Below are positions 1-5,154 of a DNA stretch of 7,700 nt, in pieces. Numbering within the stretch: the stretch's first letter is position 1; the number at the start of each line of letters is the position of its first letter. The notes beneath the pieces are model-generated. The model had not been told where the DNA came from and did not search any database. It saw only the letters and a program-made list of their open reading frames with translations. This stretch comes from Desulfobacteraceae bacterium (GTDB lineage Bacteria > Desulfobacterota > Desulfobacteria > Desulfobacterales > SG8-13). A program made the translations under genes and the position numbers. Location of the stretch: NCBI GenBank assembly GCA_029287875.1, contig JARFQH010000411.1, positions 1-7,700 on the forward strand. The letters run 5' to 3'.

Positions 1-305
1 GCGATAACGACGGCAAGCACCAACAGGTAGATTCTTCGATCTTCTGTGAGCCGCTGCCAGAGGGTGAGCCGGACTCCGGCTTTTTCAGCCAGCTCTTTTT
101 TGTGTCCCATCTCTTTGCGCCGCAAGAGATACCGCCAGATAAAAGAGAAAAAGAAGCTGCCGATGCCCACCAGCAGCATGTTTTCCCAGCGCCATTCAAC
201 CTGTTTGTAGATGGTGTTGACCCGGATGACCATGATCGGGAAGGTCAGAAACATGAACCAGAGCGACACCAGAAAAGACTTTTTGATTTCCGCGAGGCTA
301 ATCAC
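1..305 (-). CDS. livM: LivM-type branched-chain amino-acid ABC transporter permease, N-terminal part (cut by window edge)
   Basis: This is the inner-membrane permease subunit that pairs with LivH to import branched-chain amino acids. Only about the first 101 residues are present; the rest lies beyond position 1. Reading the minus strand from a GTG at 305 gives an open frame starting VISLAEIKKSFLVSLWFMFL, with a hydrophobic segment at about residues 9-25, a second at about 42-58 (beginning MLLVGIGSFFFSF), a basic stretch (WRYLLRRKEMGHKK) and the start of a third membrane segment (YLLVLAVVIA) at the edge. The GTG is preferred because an in-frame TGA lies two codons upstream and an AGGA (plus-strand 314-317) sits 8 bases before it. 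It follows livH on the same strand after 97 bases. The family call rests on the FLTFPIMVIRVN-like N-terminus and on gene order; with only a third of the protein visible, other LivM-like amide or urea permeases cannot be excluded. Confidence 0.82.
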   Translation of the reverse strand, partial: MISLAEIKKSFLVSLWFMFLTFPIMVIRVNTIYKQVEWRWENMLLVGIGSFFFSFIWRYLLRRKEMGHKKELAEKAGVRLTLWQRLTEDRRIYLLVLAVVI

Positions 306-340
306 TTTTCAAATCCTATCCCATTTGGTGTGGCTGCTTT

Positions 341-360
341 CAATTGATTCAATCGATTGG
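341..360. repeat. Clustered short palindromes between livH and livM
   Basis: The 97-base gap between livH and livM contains CAATTG (341-346) and the perfect 10-base palindrome CAATCGATTG (350-359), separated by three bases. Both are AT-rich and too weak to act as a terminator in RNA. They could be a protein-binding site or chance. No function is assigned. Confidence 0.3.
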
Positions 361-402
361 TTGAAAATGGCATCACAGTTTCCGTTTCGATGAAGCCGAC
401 GG

Positions 403-1317
403 TCACACTTTCTCTGATTCCGCACGTCCCAGGATGCCGGAGGGCCTGAAAATCAAAATGAAAACCAGGATCAGGAATGCGAAGACGTCCTCGTAATCGC
501 TGGAGATATAACCCGTGAAAAAGCTTTCGGTCCACCCGAGAACCAGGCTGCCGAGCACCGCCCCCGGGATGCTGCCGATGCCGCCCAGAACAGCGGCGAC
601 AAACGCTTTGATGCCGGCGATGAAACCAATGTAGAAATTGATTTGACCGATGTGGGAGGCAATCAGGACGCCGCCGATGGCTGCCGTGGCCGATCCGACG
701 ATGAAGGTCACTGAAATGACGCGGTTGACGTCCACGCCCACCAGCATGGCCATCGCCTTGTCCTGGGAAACCGCCCGCATGGCTTTTCCGATCCGGGTGA
801 ATTTGATCATAAAAGTCAGCAGGATCATGACGATAGCCGTGGTGACGTAAATGACGACTTGTGAGGAGCGGACGATGTGTTCCCAAGGCCGCAGCCAGTC
901 GAACTCGGGAATCAGGGCCGGAAACGGTAGAAAATCAGAGGTCTGCGCCAGCAGCACGTAGTTTTGAAGAAAAAGCGACATGCCGATAGCGCTGATCAGG
1001 GCCGACAATCGTGGTGCATTGCGCAGTGGTTTGTAGGCAATTTTTTCGACCGTGTAACCGTAGGCAGAGGAGTAAACCACCGCTACTCCGGCGGCGATAA
1101 AGAGGATGGCGACCGAGTTCCAGCCCATCAGCGTCAGGACCCCGGTGACGATCAGGGCCGTGAAAGCACCGATCATATAAATCTCACCGTGGGCGAAGTT
1201 GATGAGTTCGATGATTCCGTAGACCATGGTATAGCCCAGCGCGATCAGGGCATAAATGCTTCCGCGGGTCAGCCCCGCCAGAAAGAGTTCCATAAAGTAG
1301 TCGAAATCCCAGAACAT
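403..1317 (-). CDS. livH: LivH-type branched-chain amino-acid ABC transporter permease
   Basis: This is an inner-membrane permease of the high-affinity branched-chain amino-acid (Liv/HAAT) importer, about 304 residues, a normal length for LivH. It is strongly hydrophobic, with roughly eight membrane segments. Family landmarks are the GLTRGSIYALIALGYTMVYG opening, the conserved NFAHGE motif (about residues 40-45), the cytoplasmic coupling loop TRIGKAMRAVSQDKAMAMLVGVD (written here only as its position, about 174-196, with key residues G, R, A), the LGGIGSIPGAVLG stretch (about 244-256) and the terminal RPSGILG. Two ATG codons occur at the start, at 1323 and 1317. The second is chosen because GGAG (plus-strand 1324-1327) directly abuts the first ATG but stands 6 bases from the second. 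The gene lies 63 bases downstream of livK and 97 upstream of livM on the same strand. No defect is seen. LivH is near certain as a family; the substrate is inferred. Confidence 0.95.
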   Translation of the reverse strand: MFWDFDYFMELFLAGLTRGSIYALIALGYTMVYGIIELINFAHGEIYMIGAFTALIVTGVLTLMGWNSVAILFIAAGVAVVYSSAYGYTVEKIAYKPLRNAPRLSALISAIGMSLFLQNYVLLAQTSDFLPFPALIPEFDWLRPWEHIVRSSQVVIYVTTAIVMILLTFMIKFTRIGKAMRAVSQDKAMAMLVGVDVNRVISVTFIVGSATAAIGGVLIASHIGQINFYIGFIAGIKAFVAAVLGGIGSIPGAVLGSLVLGWTESFFTGYISSDYEDVFAFLILVFILIFRPSGILGRAESEKV

Positions 1318-1336
1318 GGCCATCTCCGTAAAATTC

Positions 1337-1363
1337 AGGGGGAGGGCGGTTCGCCTTCCCCCT
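1337..1363 (-). promoter_or_regulatory. Intercistronic GC-rich hairpin between livK and livH
   Basis: Arms 1337-1348 and 1352-1363 pair over 12 positions around a 3-base loop. In the minus-strand livK-livH mRNA one position is an A-C mismatch and the stem is followed by TGAATTTT, so it would be a poor terminator. In a plus-strand transcript the same position becomes a G-U pair and the stem runs into five Ts. In the operon the likely role is to protect the livK message from 3' decay or to reduce readthrough, giving more binding protein than permease. That role is an inference from how binding-protein operons are commonly arranged. Confidence 0.55.
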
Positions 1364-1380
1364 TTTTCGCGTCCGGAATA

Positions 1381-2505
1381 TTACTTTACCTCGACGTATT
1401 TGCCGTTTTTCACTACGTAGACGGAGAACCCGACACCGGTGGCGTCGCCTTTCTCATCGAAACGGATCTTGCCCAACGGCGTGTCGACGTCATTTGTCTG
1501 CAAGGCCTTGCGCAGGGCATCGTAGTCGGTGGAACCGGCTTTTTCGATGGCGTTGAGCAGCGCCAATGTGGCGGCGTAAGCCTGGGGATAGAAAGCGCCC
1601 GGGTCTTCGCCGTAAGCCTTGCGGTGCTCCTCGACGGCCTCATTATACATGGCGTTGCTCGAGAGGTCTTTGGGACCGGTGGCATATACACCCTCGGCAT
1701 ATTGGCCGGCGACCTTAATAAAGGTGTCGTCCTTGACACCGTCATCGGAAACAAAAGCGGTCTTCATCTTTTTCTTGCGCATCTGGGACACAATCTTGGA
1801 GGCTTCAGGGTGATAGCCACCGAAAATGACCGCGTCGGCACCGGATTGTTTGATCTTCTGAACAACGGCGGAGTAATCCATCGCTCCCGGTGTCACGCCC
1901 TCGTAGAGCACCACCTCGGCGCGTGGATCTTTTTCCAGGAAGCTCTTGGCGAATTCCGCCAACCCCTTGCCGTAGTCGCCCTTGTCGTGGAGCACGGCAA
2001 TCTTCTTGGCCTTCAAATTGTTGAGGGCGAAGTCGACTTCCAGTTGGGCCTGGGCATCGTCTGACGCGATGGTGCGGTAAAAGTTCGGATAATCGCCGCT
2101 CTGGGTCAGGGCCGGGTTGGTGGCCGAGGGCGACATGGCGATTTTCTTGGCGCCCTTGTAGATGCCGAGCGCAGCCTTGGTTGCCCCGCTGCAAATATGA
2201 CCCAACACGACGTCGGCCCCTTCGGAGGCAAGTTTGGTGGCGGTGTTGGTGGCGATTTCGGGTTTGCAGACGTCGTCTTCCACCAGCAGTTCCACCTGTT
2301 TGCCCATCACACCGCCCTTGGCGTTGACCTTTTTAACGATGATTTCAGCCGCCCTGACGGTTGGAATACCGTATGAAGCCAAGTCACCGCTATGGGGTCC
2401 GGCGACACCCAGTTTGATGGTGTCGGCCGCAGCACTAATTCCCACCAGTGTAAACACCAAAAATACACCAACAATTGCTACCGTAAACGTTTTTCTCATG
2501 TCCAT
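1381..2505 (-). CDS. livK: Periplasmic branched-chain amino-acid-binding protein (LivJ/LivK type)
   Basis: This is the solute-binding protein that captures leucine, isoleucine or valine in the periplasm and delivers it to LivHM. It has 374 residues, the usual size. A classical Sec signal peptide is visible: MDMRK, a hydrophobic core to about residue 22, and an AAA cleavage site before Asp28. The mature protein opens DTIKLGVAGPHSG, as in type I periplasmic-binding folds. Cys80 and Cys105 match the disulfide pair of the LivJ/LivK proteins, and SPSATNP (125-131) matches the ligand-contact segment with Ser/Thr. The start at 2505 has an excellent ribosome site, AAGGAGG (plus-strand 2513-2519), 7 bases upstream. 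It is the first gene of the operon and is preceded by a strong promoter. Desulfobacterota often carry several paralogues with different ligands, so the exact substrate is uncertain, and livJ would be an equally valid name. Confidence 0.95.
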   Translation of the reverse strand: MDMRKTFTVAIVGVFLVFTLVGISAAADTIKLGVAGPHSGDLASYGIPTVRAAEIIVKKVNAKGGVMGKQVELLVEDDVCKPEIATNTATKLASEGADVVLGHICSGATKAALGIYKGAKKIAMSPSATNPALTQSGDYPNFYRTIASDDAQAQLEVDFALNNLKAKKIAVLHDKGDYGKGLAEFAKSFLEKDPRAEVVLYEGVTPGAMDYSAVVQKIKQSGADAVIFGGYHPEASKIVSQMRKKKMKTAFVSDDGVKDDTFIKVAGQYAEGVYATGPKDLSSNAMYNEAVEEHRKAYGEDPGAFYPQAYAATLALLNAIEKAGSTDYDALRKALQTNDVDTPLGKIRFDEKGDATGVGFSVYVVKNGKYVEVK

Positions 2506-2570
2506 GTTGTGTCCTCCTTTTGGCGTGTAACCTATTGTTGAAATCCAAAATCTCCCGCTCGAATTCGATG

Positions 2571-2600
2571 GTTATAGAGCGGATCGACGGATCGAGTCAA
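2571..2600 (-). promoter_or_regulatory. Sigma70-like promoter of the liv operon with an upstream A-tract
   Basis: On the minus strand TTGACT (plus-strand 2595-2600) is followed after 18 bases by TATAAC (2571-2576), each five of six to consensus. The predicted start of transcription is about 2564, giving a leader of near 60 bases before livK. Directly upstream of the -35 box lies an A/T-rich stretch (about 2601-2617) that resembles an UP element. The spacer contains a tandem GGATCGAC/GGATCGAG repeat (plus-strand 2581-2596), possibly an operator. Confidence 0.65.
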
Positions 2601-2633
2601 GTTGAATTTATTTTTTCCGGCGGCAAAAAATTA

Positions 2634-2662
2634 TTGCTGTTTGGGCTACTTGCCTGTATGAC
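2634..2662 (+). promoter_or_regulatory. Weak candidate promoter for nadK
   Basis: TTGCTG (2634-2639) and TATGAC (2657-2662) are separated by exactly 17 bases and would start transcription near 2669, about 45 bases before the chosen nadK start. The matches to consensus are only moderate, and nothing better is seen in the 210-base divergent gap. Confidence 0.25.
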
Positions 2663-2715
2663 TGCAGCAGCTTCAGGCTTTGGTGCGCCGCAATTTGCGA
2701 GGGAATGTTCATATC

Positions 2716-3570
2716 GTGAAAATGATCGGCATCGTCGTCAAGACAGACCCAACAGTTAGCCGTAAAGCAGACGAACTGGAAAAATGGCTGTCTGGAAGGG
2801 GCGTTGAAATCGTTCGCAAGGAAAGCCAGCCACCGCAGTTGGACCGCCCGTCAGGTAAGGTGGAGCGGGCCCCGGCGGATCTCTTTTGCATTCTCGTTTT
2901 AGGCGGCGACGGCACCTTTCTGAGCGCCGTACGCTGGATCGGCGACCAACCCATACCGATTTTGGGGGTCAAGTTCGGCGAGGTCGGCTTCCTGGCCGAA
3001 ATCACCGAAGATCGCCTCTTTTCCGTGGCAGCCGCCATACTGCAGGGCACGTTCACCACTCAGCCCCGAATGCGGCTACTGGTCAGGGTGATTCGCCGGA
3101 ACAAGGAACGCGCGGTCGAAACGGTGCTCAACGATGTGGTGATCAACAAAGGTGCCCTGGCCCGCCTGGCCCATATCGAGACCTATATCAACGACCGTTA
3201 TTTGACGACCTATCGGGCCGACGGGCTTATCCTTGCCACACCGACCGGCTCGACCGCCTACTCTCTGGCAGCCGGTGGGCCGGTGATCCATCCCGCTGTA
3301 CCGGCGATGGTCATGACACCGATCTGCCCGTTTACCCTGACCAACCGCCCTCTGATCATTCCCGACGCCGCCACCGTCACCATCAAACAGGAAAAACGAT
3401 CCTCGGACATCATGCTCACCTTTGACGGTCAGCAGGGACTTGCCATCGATGATCGGGACACGATAGCGGTCTGCAAATCACCGCACCCGATCTACATGAT
3501 CTCAGAGCCGAACCAGCCCTATTACGATGTTCTCAAGGCCAAGTTGAGATGGAGCGGCGGCCGTACCTGA
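2716..3570 (+). CDS. nadK: NAD kinase (ATP- or polyphosphate-dependent NAD+ phosphorylation)
   Basis: This cytoplasmic enzyme phosphorylates NAD+ to NADP+, the only de novo route to NADP. It has 284 residues from the GTG at 2716. The diagnostic motifs are in order: GGDGT (about 63-67, catalytic Asp), GVKFGEVGFLAE (about 94-105), LNDVVINKG (138-146, NAD-binding Asn-Asp), ADGLILATPTGSTAYSLAAGG (about 168-188; key residues D, T-P-T-G-S-T, Y), CPFTLTNRPLI and the C-terminal FDGQQG (about 236-241). The start is uncertain. The frame is open from a TTG at 2680, and ATG at 2722 is also possible. GTG 2716 gives VKMIGIVVK, matching the usual MKKIGIVVK-like beginning; a GAGGG (2699-2703) lies 12 bases upstream, rather far. 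It diverges from livK. No partner gene such as recN follows within the window. Confidence 0.96.
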   Translation: MKMIGIVVKTDPTVSRKADELEKWLSGRGVEIVRKESQPPQLDRPSGKVERAPADLFCILVLGGDGTFLSAVRWIGDQPIPILGVKFGEVGFLAEITEDRLFSVAAAILQGTFTTQPRMRLLVRVIRRNKERAVETVLNDVVINKGALARLAHIETYINDRYLTTYRADGLILATPTGSTAYSLAAGGPVIHPAVPAMVMTPICPFTLTNRPLIIPDAATVTIKQEKRSSDIMLTFDGQQGLAIDDRDTIAVCKSPHPIYMISEPNQPYYDVLKAKLRWSGGRT

Positions 3571-3745
3571 AACTGTTTTCGCAATCAATTCCACCGATCC
3601 GATCGGGCTTCAGTGTCTATCCTTCCCGTCTGCCGGATCTTCATCCAATGATTTACGTGCGGCTTTTGACCGATACCGCCAGCGGTTCTCGGTGAACCTT
3701 TACATGGAGCCGGGTGACCGGATTTTAAAGTGATCAACTGTCTGA

Positions 3746-3868
3746 GCGCATTAGTGAGCATTGAACCGAACAACAATAAGTCAATTACGTATTCGCAATG
3801 ATGAGGTTATAAGATTCATTCTCTTTCAACGCCTCAGCCTTGTTCGGTTTTAGGCTCACTTTTGCGCG
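3746..3868. repeat. Nested imperfect inverted repeat (about 123 bases)
   Basis: The left arm reads GCGCA (3746-3750), tt, AGTGAGC (3753-3759), attg, AACCGAACAA (3764-3773). The right arm reads TTGTTCGGTT (3841-3850), ttag, GCTCACT (3855-3861), tt, TGCGC (3864-3868). The three blocks are exact complements in mirror order with equal spacing, so 22 of 28 positions pair. The 67-base interior contains a second hairpin, TGAGG/CCTCA (3802-3806 and 3832-3836). This is much more than chance symmetry and suggests a mobile non-coding repeat, a structured RNA or a recombination site. A TATAAT lies just outside the right arm. Confidence 0.7.
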
Positions 3869-3889
3869 AGTTTTGAGCGCTTTATAATC
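3861..3889 (+). promoter_or_regulatory. Possible promoter at the edge of the inverted repeat
   Basis: A perfect TATAAT (3884-3889) has only a poor -35 hexamer, TTTTGC (3861-3866), 17 bases upstream. The -35 position overlaps the right arm of the inverted repeat. If active it would give a leader of nearly 200 bases for the gene at 4091. Confidence 0.25.
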
Positions 3890-3956
3890 CGGTCACTCGG
3901 CGGAATCCATAGGGTTCTTGCATTCACCAATAATTGCTGCGATATGGCCGATCCGG

Positions 3957-3985
3957 TTGACATACCACTCTTCGCCATATACAAA
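3957..3985 (+). promoter_or_regulatory. Candidate promoter for the secreted-protein gene at 4091
   Basis: A perfect TTGACA (3957-3962) is followed by TACAAA after 17 bases (3980-3985), or by TATACA after 15 (3978-3983). Transcription would start near 3992, leaving a leader of about 100 bases that can fold. Confidence 0.4.
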
Positions 3986-4072
3986 ATGGCGAGCCGGTTC
4001 GGGGGGCCGGCAGCATAGCGGCACCATTTTAATTGGAAGCGGGCGCTGCGGCTGAAATGCCGATCGACTGAC

Positions 4073-4078
4073 AGGAGG
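4073..4078 (+). promoter_or_regulatory. Ribosome binding site deciding the GTG start at 4091
   Basis: AGGAGG stands 12 bases before GTG 4091 and 36 before the next in-frame ATG (4115). The spacing to the GTG is long but workable, and no other in-frame start lies between. It supports the GTG over the ATG. Confidence 0.55.
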
Positions 4079-4090
4079 CTTTTTGTAGAA

Positions 4091-4960
4091 GTGACTGCGT
4101 CAATCAGATGCTGGATGTCTTTTCTGACGATTCTGCTGATAGCTGCTAACGGCGACGGTGCGGACGTCATCGAGCCGAAAAACGGGGGTCATATCGACTG
4201 GACTGAGGGAATTGTTTCCACGGTGGGGTTAGGGGTGCCGCCGGAAGAGCCTTCCGGCATTGCCGGTGCGTCCGAAGTGAAGGCCCGGGTGCTCGCATCT
4301 GCGCATTATAACGCCCGCCGCAATCTTTTTGATCTCCTGAATGCCGTCCGTATCGACACGAATACACTGGTCAAGGATATGGCCTCCCGCACGCCTCAGG
4401 TTGAGACCAAACTCAGAGAGATGGCGGCTGGGGCCGATGAGGTCGAGGTCGGCGGCGAACCGGTGACGGAAGGCACGATAGCCGTGAGGCTTCAGATGAG
4501 TCTTTACGCCGGTTTCGCCCAAATGGTTCTTCCGCAGGGCATCATACCGATCGACGCCGTCAAGTCGGTACAGACCCCATCCGCGGTGGCGGGAGAAACA
4601 GTCGAGCGAGTCATTTTCACGGGATTAGTTGTAGACGCACGCAATGTCGCGGCCAATCCGGCACTGGCACCGCGTATCGTCGATGAAAACGATAAGGAAG
4701 TGTATGGGGCGGCCTTTGCCAGTCGCGACTTCGCGGTGCAATACGGAATGAGCAGTTATGTCACCGATATCGATGAAATCAAGGGATCCTACCGGTTGGG
4801 GGAGCGTCCCTTGATCGTCAAGGGCATTAAAACCATCGGTCCCGGCCACAGCGATATCGTCATCGGCAATGCCAGCGCCGTCAAACTCCGTAAATTCTCG
4901 GAACACCTGGCGTTCTTAAGGGAGTGTCGGGTTGTCATCGTTCTGGGCGAAAACCGCTAA
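4091..4960 (+). CDS. Secreted protein of unknown function with an LPP20-like N-terminal domain
   Basis: This is a 289-residue protein, probably exported. The N-terminus has one Arg, a hydrophobic run (about residues 8-19) and a likely cleavage near Gly-Ala 23-24. Cys7 lies before the hydrophobic run, so this is not a normal lipobox. Residues about 36-148 resemble the LPP20/FlgP-type fold: an IVSTVGLGVP strand followed by a helix rich in regularly spaced Ala and Arg (ARVLASAHYNARRNLFDLL), then VRID and a strand-like TIAVRLQMSLYAGF. Residues about 172-289 form a second domain that starts VERVIFTGLVVDAR, includes PRIVDENDKEVYGA, and ends with a hydrophobic VVIVL strand. I do not recognise the second domain as a named family. 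No coiled coil or internal membrane segment is evident. It stands alone, with a long gene-free region before it and a convergent ahcY after it, so context gives no function. An envelope or surface-structure role is only a guess from LPP20 relatives. Confidence 0.8.
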   Translation: MTASIRCWMSFLTILLIAANGDGADVIEPKNGGHIDWTEGIVSTVGLGVPPEEPSGIAGASEVKARVLASAHYNARRNLFDLLNAVRIDTNTLVKDMASRTPQVETKLREMAAGADEVEVGGEPVTEGTIAVRLQMSLYAGFAQMVLPQGIIPIDAVKSVQTPSAVAGETVERVIFTGLVVDARNVAANPALAPRIVDENDKEVYGAAFASRDFAVQYGMSSYVTDIDEIKGSYRLGERPLIVKGIKTIGPGHSDIVIGNASAVKLRKFSEHLAFLRECRVVIVLGENR

Positions 4961-4990
4961 GGGTTCGGAAAAAATAGTTTTGAGCGAGCG

Positions 4991-5154
4991 CTTAGGGCCC
5001 CAGCAAAAAATAATTCCACATCTGGCGGTCTTTTGGTCCGTCTACTGCGTTACATCCACCGAGACGTATCTCGATATGCGCCGCTGGATGTGCCTTGTAG
5101 ACGAACCCAAATCCGGCGCAATCTTGTGTAATTATTTTTTACCGTGACCCTTAG
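4991..5154. repeat. Long imperfect inverted repeat between convergent genes (about 164 bases)
   Basis: The left arm (4991-5058) and the reverse complement of the right arm (5085-5154) align along nearly their whole length with small gaps. Exact blocks include AAAAAATAATT (5005-5015) with AATTATTTTTT (5130-5140), CGTCTAC (5039-5045) with GTAGACG (5097-5103), and ACATCCA (5052-5058) with TGGATGT (5085-5091). The ends are CTTAGGG and CCCTTAG, with one mismatch. The centre holds its own hairpin, CGAGA/TCTCG (5060-5073). The right end covers the TAA stop of ahcY. Transcription from either side would produce a long hairpin carrying a U6 run in its distal arm. It may be a MITE-like or REP-like element, or an unusually large bidirectional terminator. 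No transposase is nearby. Confidence 0.8.

Larger units (their letters stand above)
3571..4090. other. Long gene-free stretch between nadK and the secreted-protein gene
   Basis: No convincing gene is seen on either strand. A 48-codon plus-strand reading frame begins at ATG 3549 inside the end of nadK and stops at 3695, but it has no clear ribosome site or recognisable content. Weak hairpins follow nadK: ACCGC/GCGGT with flanking ACCG/CGGT (3669-3693) and GGTTC/GAACC (3684-3698) ending in CTTT. No proper T-run follows either, so no firm terminator can be named. The stretch also holds the nested inverted repeat at 3746-3868 and two candidate promoters, each listed separately. Near its 3' end, short complementary pairs (GCCAT/ATGGC at 3975-3990, AAAATGG/CCATTTT at 3983-4030, GCCGG/CCGGC inside) suggest a folded leader before 4091. 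It does not match a riboswitch class that I can recognise by eye. Confidence 0.5.

Noticed and set aside
302..886. A 194-codon minus-strand open frame inside livH
   Set aside because: It is an alternate frame of livH, rich in Arg, His and Gly as expected for a shadow frame.
964..2064. A 366-codon plus-strand open frame
   Set aside because: It lies antisense to livH and livK, both of which have clear family motifs, a signal peptide and ribosome sites. The antisense product has no recognisable domain and reflects codon bias of the real genes.
3549..3695. A 48-residue plus-strand open frame overlapping the end of nadK
   Set aside because: No ribosome site of note and no recognisable sequence; the overlap alone is not enough to call a coupled gene.
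3746..3868. Integron attC site
   Set aside because: The folded shape is suggestive, but a paired RYYYAAC and GTTRRRY core cannot be placed at the ends of the arms and no integrase or cassette is present.
3856..4170. A 104-codon minus-strand open frame upstream of the secreted-protein gene
   Set aside because: It overlaps the start of the better-supported gene at 4091 and the right arm of the inverted repeat, has no recognisable content, and has no convincing ribosome site.
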